This document shows positions 1 to 5,244 of a DNA stretch of 5,280 nucleotides, in pieces. The position numbers were made by a program, and so were the translations under genes. How positions within the stretch are numbered: the first letter of the stretch is position 1; each line of letters starts with the position of its first letter. The notes below the pieces were generated by a model that saw only the letters and a list, made by a program, of their open reading frames with translations, was not told where the DNA came from and made no database searches. Source of the stretch: Dehalococcoidia bacterium (GTDB lineage: Bacteria > Chloroflexota > Dehalococcoidia > Dehalococcoidales > UBA3254); assembly GCA_030691835.1 (NCBI GenBank), contig JAUYDO010000072.1, positions 1 to 5,280 of the forward strand, given 5' to 3'.

Positions 1-204
1 ATTGCCTTCACCGCTGAGATGGATGCGCAGGGCAGGATAGTTCTGCCTCCACCGCTGAGACAGTACGCCGGCATAAAGGACGAGGTCGCCATTGTCGGTG
101 TCAACAATAGCCTTGAGCTCTGGGACAAAGAAGAGTGGGAAGCGGAGAAGACCAGAAGCCAGCAGGAAGCCTGGCAAATTATAGAAAGCCTGGAGAAACG
201 CTGA
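1..204 (+). CDS. mraZ: MraZ, 3' part (transcriptional regulator of the division cluster)
   Basis: Only the last 67 residues are in the window; the frame is open from base 1 and the start lies upstream. MraZ is a DNA-binding protein with two tandem SpoVT/AbrB-like domains. It binds repeats upstream of its own operon and controls division-cluster transcription. What is visible is the second domain: the motif [18 protein letters not shown] is the family's D-x-x-G-R-hydrophobic-x-L-P-x-x-L-R-x-Y-A-G-I signature, followed by a beta-strand segment ([14 protein letters not shown]) and a charged helical tail (about residues 39-67) rich in Glu, Gln and Lys. It is the first gene of the division operon and its TGA overlaps the ATG of rsmH (TGATG). 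Identification is firm from the motif and from the gene order, since mraZ almost always precedes rsmH. Confidence 0.93.
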   Translation: MAFTAEMDAQGRIVLPPPLRQYAGIKDEVAIVGVNNSLELWDKEEWEAEKTRSQQEAWQIIESLEKR

Positions 205-1307
205 TGGGGGTTATAATGTCTTCACAGACGCATATTCCAGTGCTAAGTAAAGAGGTCATCGAGTACCTTGCCGTTCAGCCCGGGGGGCGTTATATTGACT
301 GTACACTCGGTGGGGGAGGGCACGCCGCGGCTATCCTGGAGCACAGCTCCCCGGGTGGACAGTTGCTGGGCATTGATGCCGACCCCGATGCCATAGAGAC
401 CGCCAGGAAAAGGCTCGCCCCGTACAGGGACTCGGTTCTCCTGATAGACGATAACTTTGTCAACCTCCGTGACATTTGCCTGAGGTATGATTTCTTCCCG
501 GTGCACGGTATCCTCTTTGACCTTGGCCTTTCCACCTTCCAGCTTGAGAGCAAGCGCGGTTTCAGCTTTCAGCATGATTCGCTTCTCGATATGCGCTTCA
601 GCCCGAACCAGAAAACGACCGCCGGCGAAATTGTCAACACCTATCCTGAGGCGGAGCTGGCGCGCATTATCAAGACCTACGGTGAGGAAATATTTGCTCA
701 GAAGATTGCCCGGCACATAGTTCAGTCGCGCCCCGTGAGGACTACCCTGGAGCTGGCGGAGGTGATAGAGCGGGCGCTGGGCGGCAGGAAAGGGCGCATT
801 CATCCCGCTACCAGGACGTTCCAGGCACTGCGCATAGTGGTGAACCGGGAACTGGATAATCTGGAATCAGCGCTGAAGCAATCGGTCGACCTGCTTGGCT
901 TCGGTGGCAGGCTGATAGTAATAAGCTATCACTCCCTGGAAGACCGTATCGTAAAGCGTTTTATGCAGAAGGAATCAAAGGACTGCATCTGCCCGCCTGA
1001 GGTTCCAGAGTGCCGGTGCGGGCACCGGGCAAGTCTGAAGATAGTAACCAAGAAGATAATAACGCCTTCTCCTGAGGAAGTAGAATATAACCCGCGTAGT
1101 CGCAGTGCCAGGCTCAGGGCGGCGGAACGGGTTATTTCTCCCAATGAGCAGTATGAGAAGGCGTTTGAACAGCTTAACTGCTCCATAGGCGTCGTGCCGT
1201 CGGGGAGTTGGAGAAGACCCGCTCTGGTAGAGAAACTGCGCAAGACCTTTACATCCCTGCAGATAAATAATTTTACCGATGCCGTGATGGGGAGGTTCAA
1301 GATGTGA
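204..1307 (+). CDS. rsmH: RsmH (MraW), 16S rRNA C1402 N4-methyltransferase with C-terminal extension
   Basis: S-adenosylmethionine-dependent methyltransferase that N4-methylates C1402 of 16S rRNA in the 30S P-site. From the ATG at 204 it has 367 residues. Visible motifs are HIPVLSKEV (10-18), the SAM-binding DCTLGGGGH (32-40), GIDADPDAI (56-64), the family motif [21 protein letters not shown] (102-122), LDMRF (128-132), and near the C-terminus [13 protein letters not shown], a Cys-rich CICPP...CRCGH segment and [14 protein letters not shown] (ending at about 309). About 58 residues follow where most homologues stop. The ATG at 204 is preferred because GGAG (192-195) sits 8 bases upstream and TGATG couples it to mraZ. 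An ATG at 216, with GGGGG 5 bases upstream, would give 363 residues. The frame is open further upstream (ATG at 135), but that part is buried in mraZ. Confidence 0.95.
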   Translation: MGVIMSSQTHIPVLSKEVIEYLAVQPGGRYIDCTLGGGGHAAAILEHSSPGGQLLGIDADPDAIETARKRLAPYRDSVLLIDDNFVNLRDICLRYDFFPVHGILFDLGLSTFQLESKRGFSFQHDSLLDMRFSPNQKTTAGEIVNTYPEAELARIIKTYGEEIFAQKIARHIVQSRPVRTTLELAEVIERALGGRKGRIHPATRTFQALRIVVNRELDNLESALKQSVDLLGFGGRLIVISYHSLEDRIVKRFMQKESKDCICPPEVPECRCGHRASLKIVTKKIITPSPEEVEYNPRSRSARLRAAERVISPNEQYEKAFEQLNCSIGVVPSGSWRRPALVEKLRKTFTSLQINNFTDAVMGRFKM

Positions 1308-1354
1308 AGAAAATAGATGTAAAGCGGTCAAATAATATAGCGGAAGGTGGGTAG
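1304..1354 (+). CDS. 16-codon mini-ORF between rsmH and ftsA (possible coupling leader)
   Basis: A GTG at 1304 overlaps the rsmH stop (GTGA, four shared bases) and opens a frame encoding [16 protein letters not shown], ending with TAG at 1352-1354, one base before the ftsA GTG at 1356. A strong Shine-Dalgarno, GGGGAGG (1289-1295), lies 8 bases upstream of this GTG and serves no other obvious start. Together these features make a translation relay: rsmH terminates, the mini-ORF initiates, and its terminating ribosome sits on the ftsA ribosome-binding site. I do not recognise the peptide. It has no membrane segment and is far too short for FtsL, which often follows rsmH in other bacteria. It could also be a chance frame, in which case the GGGGAGG is simply rsmH coding sequence. 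Confidence 0.4.
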   Translation: MKKIDVKRSNNIAEGG

Positions 1355-1355
1355 A

Positions 1356-2579
1356 GTGAAACGCCGAACTTTAACTGCAATTGATGTGGGTACCACCAAG
1401 ATAGCCACTATTATAGCCAGCACGGATGATGCCGGACACACGAGGGTGATAGGCGTTGGCATTACGCCTTCCAACGGAATGCAGAAGGGTATGGTGGTGA
1501 ACATCAAGGAAGCCGCCGAGGCAATCCGCACCTCCGTGAAAAGGGCGGAGCTGGCAAGCGGTCACAAGGTGGAATCCGCTTACGTCGGTGTTACCGGCAG
1601 GCACGTCACCTCCGTAAATAACCGCGGCGCTATAGCCATAACCCGCAATGACCGCCTGGTCCGCCCGGAAGACCTGAAGCGAGTAATGAAGTGCGCCCAG
1701 AACATAGAAGTCCCTGCGGAAAGAAGACTGCTCCATGTCATTCCCAGAGGTTATGCCGTCGATGGACAGACCGGGGTAGAGAATCCAGTCGGCATGCACG
1801 GACAGAGGCTCGATGTTGAGACACACATCATCACCGGGGCGGTAACCTCGGTGCAGAACCTCGTCAAGTGTGTTCGGGGTATCGGCATAGATGTCGAAGA
1901 CCTGGTGCTTGAGCCAATCGCCAGTGCCGAGGCGGTACTCACGGAAGAAGAGAAGCAGAGGGGCGTCATCCTTGCTGATATCGGCGGCGGGACAACGGAT
2001 ATAGCGGTCTTCAGGGATGGCAGTATATGGCATACCTCGGTCCTGCCTGTGGCTGGTAACCAGTTGACCAGGGATGTGGCTATCGGTCTGGGTCTTCCCT
2101 TTGATATAGCTGAGGAGATGAAGAAGAGATATGGCAGTGTGATGCCGGTTTATGATAGCAAGAGGCAGGCTCCGGAGGAGATATCTCAGGACGGTCACGG
2201 GGTCTCGTACCAGGACCTGTGCGATATAATACGCGCCCGCGTCGAGGAGATGATAAGGCTTATCATGTTGGAACTGCCACGTGCAGAGTATCAAAAGCTG
2301 GTACCCTCCGGGCTGGTATTCACCGGCGGTAGTTCGAACCTGTCCGGTCTGGAAATGATGGCACGGGACATGATTGGGCTTCCGGTCAGAGTCGGCGCAC
2401 CGACGAATTTCCCCGGCATAACCGAGAGCCTGCGCGACCCGGCATACGCCACCGCTGTCGGTATATTGCTCTGGGCTATCAGGCAGGACATCAAGCCGGT
2501 ATGGCAGAGACGCAAGCTGTTTAATTTTAATGTGATTCGTATGGTCTTCCGATTAGCAAATTTATTCAATAGAAAATAA
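1356..2579 (+). CDS. ftsA: FtsA, actin-like membrane tether of the Z-ring
   Basis: Actin-fold ATPase that anchors FtsZ filaments to the cytoplasmic membrane and recruits later division proteins. From the GTG at 1356 it has 407 residues. Visible features are the phosphate-1 motif AIDVGTTK (8-15), the SHS2/1C subdomain (about 80-165, with GVTGRHVTSVNNRG and RGYAVDGQTGVENPVGMHG), phosphate-2 DIGGGTTD (208-215), the FtsA-typical EEMKKRYG (253-260), the adenosine motif VFTGGSSNLSG (321-331), and a C-terminal amphipathic helix (about 387-407, ending VIRMVFRLANLFNRK) that fits the membrane-targeting sequence. The start is chosen because AGGTGG (1345-1350) sits 5 bases upstream. An in-frame GTG at 1347 overlaps that Shine-Dalgarno and is less likely. 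It lies 48 bases after rsmH and 19 bases before ftsZ, so the genes are co-transcribed. All key motifs are intact. Confidence 0.96.
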   Translation: MKRRTLTAIDVGTTKIATIIASTDDAGHTRVIGVGITPSNGMQKGMVVNIKEAAEAIRTSVKRAELASGHKVESAYVGVTGRHVTSVNNRGAIAITRNDRLVRPEDLKRVMKCAQNIEVPAERRLLHVIPRGYAVDGQTGVENPVGMHGQRLDVETHIITGAVTSVQNLVKCVRGIGIDVEDLVLEPIASAEAVLTEEEKQRGVILADIGGGTTDIAVFRDGSIWHTSVLPVAGNQLTRDVAIGLGLPFDIAEEMKKRYGSVMPVYDSKRQAPEEISQDGHGVSYQDLCDIIRARVEEMIRLIMLELPRAEYQKLVPSGLVFTGGSSNLSGLEMMARDMIGLPVRVGAPTNFPGITESLRDPAYATAVGILLWAIRQDIKPVWQRRKLFNFNVIRMVFRLANLFNRK

Positions 2580-2583
2580 CTGA

Positions 2584-2593
2584 AGAAAGGAGG
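2584..2593 (+). promoter_or_regulatory. Perfect extended Shine-Dalgarno of ftsZ
   Basis: AGAAAGGAGG is complementary over ten bases to the usual bacterial 16S rRNA 3' end (CCTCCTTTCT). It ends 5 bases before the ftsZ ATG at 2599. It is the strongest ribosome-binding site in the window, which fits FtsZ needing to be made in large excess over FtsA from the same message. Confidence 0.85.
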
Positions 2594-2598
2594 AGCAA

Positions 2599-3732
2599 AT
2601 GGCAAAGACAAGCTTTGTACAGGGTCCAGCAAAGATAAAAGTCGTTGGACTGGGCGGCGGCGGCAGTAACGCCATAACCCGCATGGTAAGGGAGGAAATC
2701 CGCGGTGTCGAATTTATCGCCATGAACACCGATGCCCAGGCACTGGCTATCACCGAAGCGCCGGTGCGGTTTCAGCTCGGGGAGAAGCTCACCAGGGGTC
2801 TCGGCGCGGGTGGTGACCAAAACGTAGGCACGAAAGCCGCCGAGGAGAGCAGGGAGGAGGTGGCGCAGATACTTACTGGCGCCGATATGATTTTCCTCGC
2901 CGCTGGCATGGGCGGCGGCACCGGCACCGGCTCTATCCCGGTGGTAGCCGAGGTAGCCAAGAAAAGCGGTGCCCTGACCATCGCTATAGTCACCAAGCCC
3001 TTCAGCTTTGAGGGTCTCCATAGAAGGAAGACCGCTGAGGATGGCATCCTGCGCCTGATGGGTAAGGTGGACACCCTGATTATCATCCCCAACGACCGCC
3101 TGCTGGCTCTCTGCGACCAGACAACCACCATCGAGAATTCGTTCAGGTTTGCGGATGACGTGTTGAGGCACGGCGTTCAGGCAATATCCGAGGTTATCAC
3201 CGTCCCGGGCTTGATAAACCTGGATTTCGCTGACGTCAAGTCGATAATGAAAGACGCCGGTCCAGCCTGGATGTCAATCGGTATGGGTACCGGTAAGAGC
3301 CGTGCCGTGGATGCCGCCAAGGACGCGCTGGCAAGCCCGCTCCTGGACGTTTCGATAAAGGGAGCCAGGGGTGTATTGTTCAACGTAATTGGCAATAAGA
3401 ACATAACCCTGCAGGAGGTCAACCAGGCGGCTCAGGTTATCAAGCAGGCGGTGGACCCGGATGCCAACATCATCTTCGGCGTGGCTTACGATGACCGGAT
3501 GGACAAGGACATCAAGATAACCCTCATTGCTACCGGGTTTGCGACCCAGGGCAGTATCAGCTCCATGCAGGATGACGAGGTGGCTAAACTGCTCAAGCGT
3601 CTGAAGACCGAGGATGAGCTTGATATGCCGTCATTCCTGCGCCGCCCACTATTCAATCAGCGGCGCACCTGGGGCACTCCGACAACAACGAAGCAGACGA
3701 CTCCGGTTGAACAGAAGGAAAAGGTAAGCTAA
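2599..3732 (+). CDS. ftsZ: FtsZ, tubulin-like division GTPase
   Basis: GTPase that polymerises into the cytokinetic Z-ring at mid-cell; FtsA, encoded just upstream, tethers it to the membrane. The 377 residues show KVVGLGGGGSNAI (14-26), MNTDAQAL (42-49), the tubulin signature GGGTGTG (105-111), TKPFSFEG (132-139) and the T7 synergy loop NLDFADV (207-213), with N207, D209 and D212 all present. The globular core ends near ATGF (311-314). The conserved C-terminal peptide follows after only about 27 residues, as ELDMPSFLRRP (340-350), and a further 27-residue polar tail rich in Thr, Gln and Lys continues to the stop. The switch/H8 region reads GPAWMSIGMGTGKSRA (221-236), with Lys233 where many FtsZs have Glu (G-E-x-R-A). 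Catalytic residues are intact, so it should be active. The start is fixed by the ideal ribosome-binding site. Confidence 0.98.
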   Translation: MAKTSFVQGPAKIKVVGLGGGGSNAITRMVREEIRGVEFIAMNTDAQALAITEAPVRFQLGEKLTRGLGAGGDQNVGTKAAEESREEVAQILTGADMIFLAAGMGGGTGTGSIPVVAEVAKKSGALTIAIVTKPFSFEGLHRRKTAEDGILRLMGKVDTLIIIPNDRLLALCDQTTTIENSFRFADDVLRHGVQAISEVITVPGLINLDFADVKSIMKDAGPAWMSIGMGTGKSRAVDAAKDALASPLLDVSIKGARGVLFNVIGNKNITLQEVNQAAQVIKQAVDPDANIIFGVAYDDRMDKDIKITLIATGFATQGSISSMQDDEVAKLLKRLKTEDELDMPSFLRRPLFNQRRTWGTPTTTKQTTPVEQKEKVS

Positions 3733-3760
3733 GGCTGACCCGGAAGGTTGGTGGATAGCA

Positions 3761-3792
3761 AAGGGCTGCGGGGCGACAGCGCTACAGCCCTT
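3761..3792 (+). terminator. GC-rich hairpin just after ftsZ (weak terminator or mRNA 3' structure)
   Basis: AAGGGCTG (3761-3768) pairs perfectly with CAGCCCTT (3785-3792) around a 16-base loop, 28 bases after the ftsZ stop. Only a poor T-tract follows (TTGTGTT), so on its own it is a weak terminator. It could instead stabilise the 3' end of the ftsZ message or act together with the next hairpin. Confidence 0.4.
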
Positions 3793-3803
3793 GTGTTCAG
3801 ATA

Positions 3804-3839
3804 GCGTACGCCCACGCTGGTCGGGCGTATGCGTGTTTT
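3804..3839 (+). terminator. Intrinsic terminator of the mraZ-rsmH-ftsA-ftsZ operon
   Basis: GCGTACGCCC (3804-3813) pairs with GGGCGTATGC (3823-3832), a 10-bp stem with one G-T wobble and a 9-base loop. GTGTTTT follows (3833-3839), ending in four Ts. The GC-rich stem, short spacing and T-run fit a rho-independent terminator for plus-strand transcription about 70 bases past ftsZ. Confidence 0.7.
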
Positions 3840-3886
3840 AAAAAGAAACCCCTTTGTGCCGGATTGCCGTGGCGCAAAGGGGTTTC
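3840..3886 (-). terminator. Strong minus-strand intrinsic terminator
   Basis: Bases 3845-3860 pair with 3871-3886 over 16 bp (one G-T wobble) around a 10-base loop. Read on the minus strand, the hairpin is followed directly by TTTTT (3844-3840); on the plus strand there is no T-run after it. It therefore points at transcription coming from higher coordinates. It begins 28 bases beyond the stop codon (3915-3917) of the small minus-strand reading frame, which is good evidence that a minus-strand transcript ends here. Confidence 0.75.
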
Positions 3887-3914
3887 GAGCTTCAGGGGGA
3901 AATAAAATTTACTA

Positions 3915-4049
3915 TTAAGGCTTTTCTTCAGGTTTCTCGGTGGAGGACTTTTCAGCCTCTTTCTTCTTCTTTTTTGCCTCTTCCCGCTCTTTGGCTTCCA
4001 TGGCTCTTAACTCTCTAACTAGAGTCCAGTTGATAGGTGCTCAGCCCAT
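3915..4049 (-). CDS. Small Lys/Glu-rich reading frame, interrupted by TGA at codon 3 (broken or recoded)
   Basis: On the minus strand an ATG at 4049 is preceded by GAGGGAGGA (4065-4057), with GGAGG 8 bases before the start. The frame reads Met-Gly-TGA-APINWTLVRELRAMEAKERE, then a run of five lysines (4th-8th codons after ERE) and a tail ending TEKPEEKP before TAA at 3917-3915. With codon 3 as Trp or another residue the product would be 44 residues: a short hydrophobic/Trp N-terminus and a highly charged helical C-terminus. It has its own near-consensus promoter (4086-4115) and a strong terminator, so the locus is a real transcription unit. The single TGA may be a Trp (TGG) nonsense mutation or sequencing error. 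Alternatively, translation may start at an internal ATG (4001, 28 residues, poor Shine-Dalgarno), or the transcript may work as RNA. I do not recognise the protein family. Confidence 0.5.
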
Positions 4050-4085
4050 TAACACATCCTCCCTCTATTTACTGCTGATACATAA

Positions 4086-4115
4086 ATTATACCAGAGCGG
4101 GGGAGCGGGTGGCAA
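4086..4115 (-). promoter_or_regulatory. Sigma-70-type promoter with extended -10, minus strand
   Basis: On the minus strand TTGCCA (4115-4110, five of six bases of the -35 consensus) is followed after 18 bases by a perfect TATAAT (4091-4086). TGG sits just before it, an extended -10. The transcript would begin near 4079, giving a leader of about 30 bases before the Shine-Dalgarno-preceded ATG at 4049. This is the best promoter match in the window and points at the small minus-strand frame. Confidence 0.75.
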
Positions 4116-4266
4116 ACCAGCCTACTGTATGAGCGCCCTGTAATCTCGTGAATAAGCTACCGGTGTAATCATTTAGCTAAACTCAAAAATATAAGAGAGC
4201 CCATGTTCTTACGAATACCCATATATACCGTACCCCGAAGATAGTACTAAAATCCCCAAATACCCC

Positions 4267-4295
4267 TTGACAAACACTACCCGTTGTGGTAAAAA
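4267..4295 (+). promoter_or_regulatory. nrdR promoter
   Basis: A perfect -35 TTGACA (4267-4272) is followed after 17 bases by TAAAAA (4290-4295, four of six -10 bases), preceded by TGG (4287-4289) as an extended -10. Transcription would start near 4302, about 32 bases before the nrdR ATG. Both predicted NrdR boxes fall inside this promoter. An alternative -10, TACAAT (4296-4301), would need a 23-base spacer and is unlikely. Confidence 0.65.
4274..4289 (+). promoter_or_regulatory. NrdR box 1 (predicted operator)
   Basis: ACACTACCCGTTGTGG fits the core of the known NrdR-box palindrome (ACACWATATATWGTGT). Both half-sites, CACTA and TTGTG, match CACWA-N4-TWGTG perfectly; only the central four bases differ. 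It fills the space between the -35 and -10 of the nrdR promoter, so bound NrdR would block RNA polymerase. Confidence 0.7.
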
Positions 4296-4304
4296 TACAA
4301 TGCA

Positions 4305-4320
4305 CCACAATATGTCGGGA
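4305..4320 (+). promoter_or_regulatory. NrdR box 2 (predicted operator)
   Basis: CCACAATATGTCGGGA matches the NrdR-box consensus at 11 of 16 positions, including a perfect left half-site CACAA and the conserved central ATAT-like core; the right half is degenerate. It lies 31 bp centre-to-centre from box 1 (15-bp gap), the tandem spacing known for NrdR boxes. It covers the region just downstream of the predicted transcription start. Confidence 0.65.
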
Positions 4321-4333
4321 ATGAAATACTTAT

Positions 4334-4876
4334 ATGAACTGCCCGTACTGCAACTATAACGACTCAAAGGTCATAGATTCCCGTGATGTGAACGACGGAG
4401 TGCGCCGCCGGCGCCAGTGCCTGAGCTGTAACGCCCGCTTCACCACCTATGAGCGTATCCAGCCGGCGAGCCTGTTCGTCATCAAGAAAGACCAGAGGCG
4501 TGAGGAGTTCAACAGGGTAAAGCTGCTTGGCGGGGTGCGCAAAGCCTGTGAGAAGCGACCCCTGCCCACCGGTGCCGTGGAAAAGCTGATTGACGATATC
4601 GAGGCGGAGCTTTACCGCTCCGGCAAGTCCGAGGTGCCGAGCACCGTCATCGGCGACATGGTGATGGCAAAGCTCAAGAACCTGGACTACATCGCCTATA
4701 TCCGCTTCGCCAGCGTCTACCGTGAGTTTGCCGATATAACGGCATTGAAAGATGCGGTGGATACCCTGGTCGTCAGCCAGAAATCTCACACGCCAGCCAG
4801 TCAGCTATCCCTGCTCCCCAATGAGAAACCGGGGGAGTTGGTGGGGAGACAGCGGAAAAACAGACGAATACCATAA
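4334..4876 (+). CDS. nrdR: NrdR, repressor of ribonucleotide reductase genes
   Basis: Nucleotide-sensing repressor that binds ATP/dATP and shuts off ribonucleotide reductase operons through tandem NrdR boxes. The 180 residues begin with a zinc ribbon: C3-x2-C6 and C29-x2-C32, with KVIDSRDVNDGVRRRRQC and RFTTYE between and after. The ATP-cone spans about 45-137 (LFVIKKDQRREEFNRVKLL, KACEKRPLP, ELYRSGKSEVPS, AYIRFASVYREF). The ribbon linker appears about two residues shorter than in E. coli or Bacillus NrdR (C31/C34 there). After the ATP-cone there is a polar tail of roughly 35 residues. The start is set by the family's M-x-C-P-x-C N-terminus, although no good Shine-Dalgarno is present (nearest GGGA ends 13 bases upstream). 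Two NrdR boxes in its promoter imply autorepression. No reductase gene is in the window. Confidence 0.97.
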   Translation: MNCPYCNYNDSKVIDSRDVNDGVRRRRQCLSCNARFTTYERIQPASLFVIKKDQRREEFNRVKLLGGVRKACEKRPLPTGAVEKLIDDIEAELYRSGKSEVPSTVIGDMVMAKLKNLDYIAYIRFASVYREFADITALKDAVDTLVVSQKSHTPASQLSLLPNEKPGELVGRQRKNRRIP

Positions 4877-4894
4877 AAAGGTGTTTAATGAAGT

Positions 4895-4900
4895 GGGAGG
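4895..4900 (+). promoter_or_regulatory. Ribosome-binding site deciding the start of the helix-turn-helix gene
   Basis: GGGAGG lies 5 bases before the ATG at 4906 and supports that start over the upstream in-frame ATG at 4888, whose best site is the weaker AAAAGGTG (4876-4883). Confidence 0.6.
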
Positions 4901-4905
4901 TTAAT

Positions 4906-5241
4906 ATGATAGTGTCAAGCGAAATGATAAAAAAGTTATTAGATATTTGGCCAGCCATTGTTTTGCGAATGAATGAGAGAAGGATTACTCCTGAGTTACT
5001 AGCATATAAAACAGGATACTCATTAAAACGCATTAGAGAGGGAATAGCAGGCACACCAGCCCAAATAACTGAAGATTTCTTACGTAAATGTGTTATTGCC
5101 TTTGGTTTACTGGACGGCAGAAAATCTGACGGAAAGGGGGCGGACACGCTATCATTCGACGAATGTGTAAAGCTAATTAAGCCAACGCCAGCAATGCCTC
5201 CACGTAAAGGTAACTTCTGGGATTACGACGATGAGAGTTAA
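4906..5241 (+). CDS. Small helix-turn-helix (XRE-like) protein, function unknown
   Basis: A 111-residue protein from the ATG at 4906 (117 residues if the ATG at 4888 is used). Residues 15-70 look like a Cro/C1-type helix-turn-helix: a helix around IVLRMNERRIT, then PELLAYKTGY, a recognition-helix-like SLKRIREGIAG, and a supporting helix ITEDFLRKCVIAFGL. The C-terminal 40 residues are polar and proline-rich, ending in acidic GNFWDYDDES; there is no signal peptide or membrane segment. It is AT-rich (32% GC over 4921-4980, against 60% over 4561-4620 in nrdR), which suggests a different origin from the core genes. It sits 29 bases after nrdR and 3 bases before another start codon, so it probably forms an operon with the next gene, a layout common for phage-like regulators and toxin-antitoxin pairs. 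The HTH assignment is by pattern only. Confidence 0.65.
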   Translation: MIVSSEMIKKLLDIWPAIVLRMNERRITPELLAYKTGYSLKRIREGIAGTPAQITEDFLRKCVIAFGLLDGRKSDGKGADTLSFDECVKLIKPTPAMPPRKGNFWDYDDES

Positions 5242-5244
5242 TTG

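Noticed and set aside
1371..2294. A 307-codon open frame antisense to ftsA
   Set aside because: It lies wholly opposite a clear ftsA with intact motifs. The translation shows no recognisable domain and there is no promoter or ribosome-binding site; such antisense frames are common in GC-rich genes.
2566..3171. A 201-codon open frame antisense to ftsZ
   Set aside because: Complement of conserved FtsZ coding sequence, with no family resemblance.
3999..4049. Selenocysteine insertion at the in-frame TGA
   Set aside because: The downstream hairpin has only five pairs and no Sec-type active-site motif is visible. Nonsense mutation, internal start or RNA function are simpler; kept only as a remote option in the finding.
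3940..4143. A 67-codon plus-strand frame starting MEDFSASFFFFFASS
   Set aside because: The Phe run is the complement of the lysine run in the minus-strand frame. It has no suitable promoter and lies after the ftsZ terminator; the minus strand carries the promoter, Shine-Dalgarno and terminator.
4116..4266. Repeated ATACCC/TACCCC motifs and palindrome TTAGCTAA (4173-4180) in AT-rich DNA
   Set aside because: Short, irregularly spaced and not tied to any promoter or gene; no CRISPR-like or origin-like regularity.
4321..4359. Twelve-codon frame (MKYLYELPVLQL) overlapping the nrdR start
   Set aside because: GGGA abuts its ATG with no spacing, so it has no usable ribosome-binding site; nothing else supports it.
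4814..4837. CTCCCC/GGGGAG hairpin near the end of nrdR
   Set aside because: Six-bp stem inside coding sequence with no T-run, so not a terminator.
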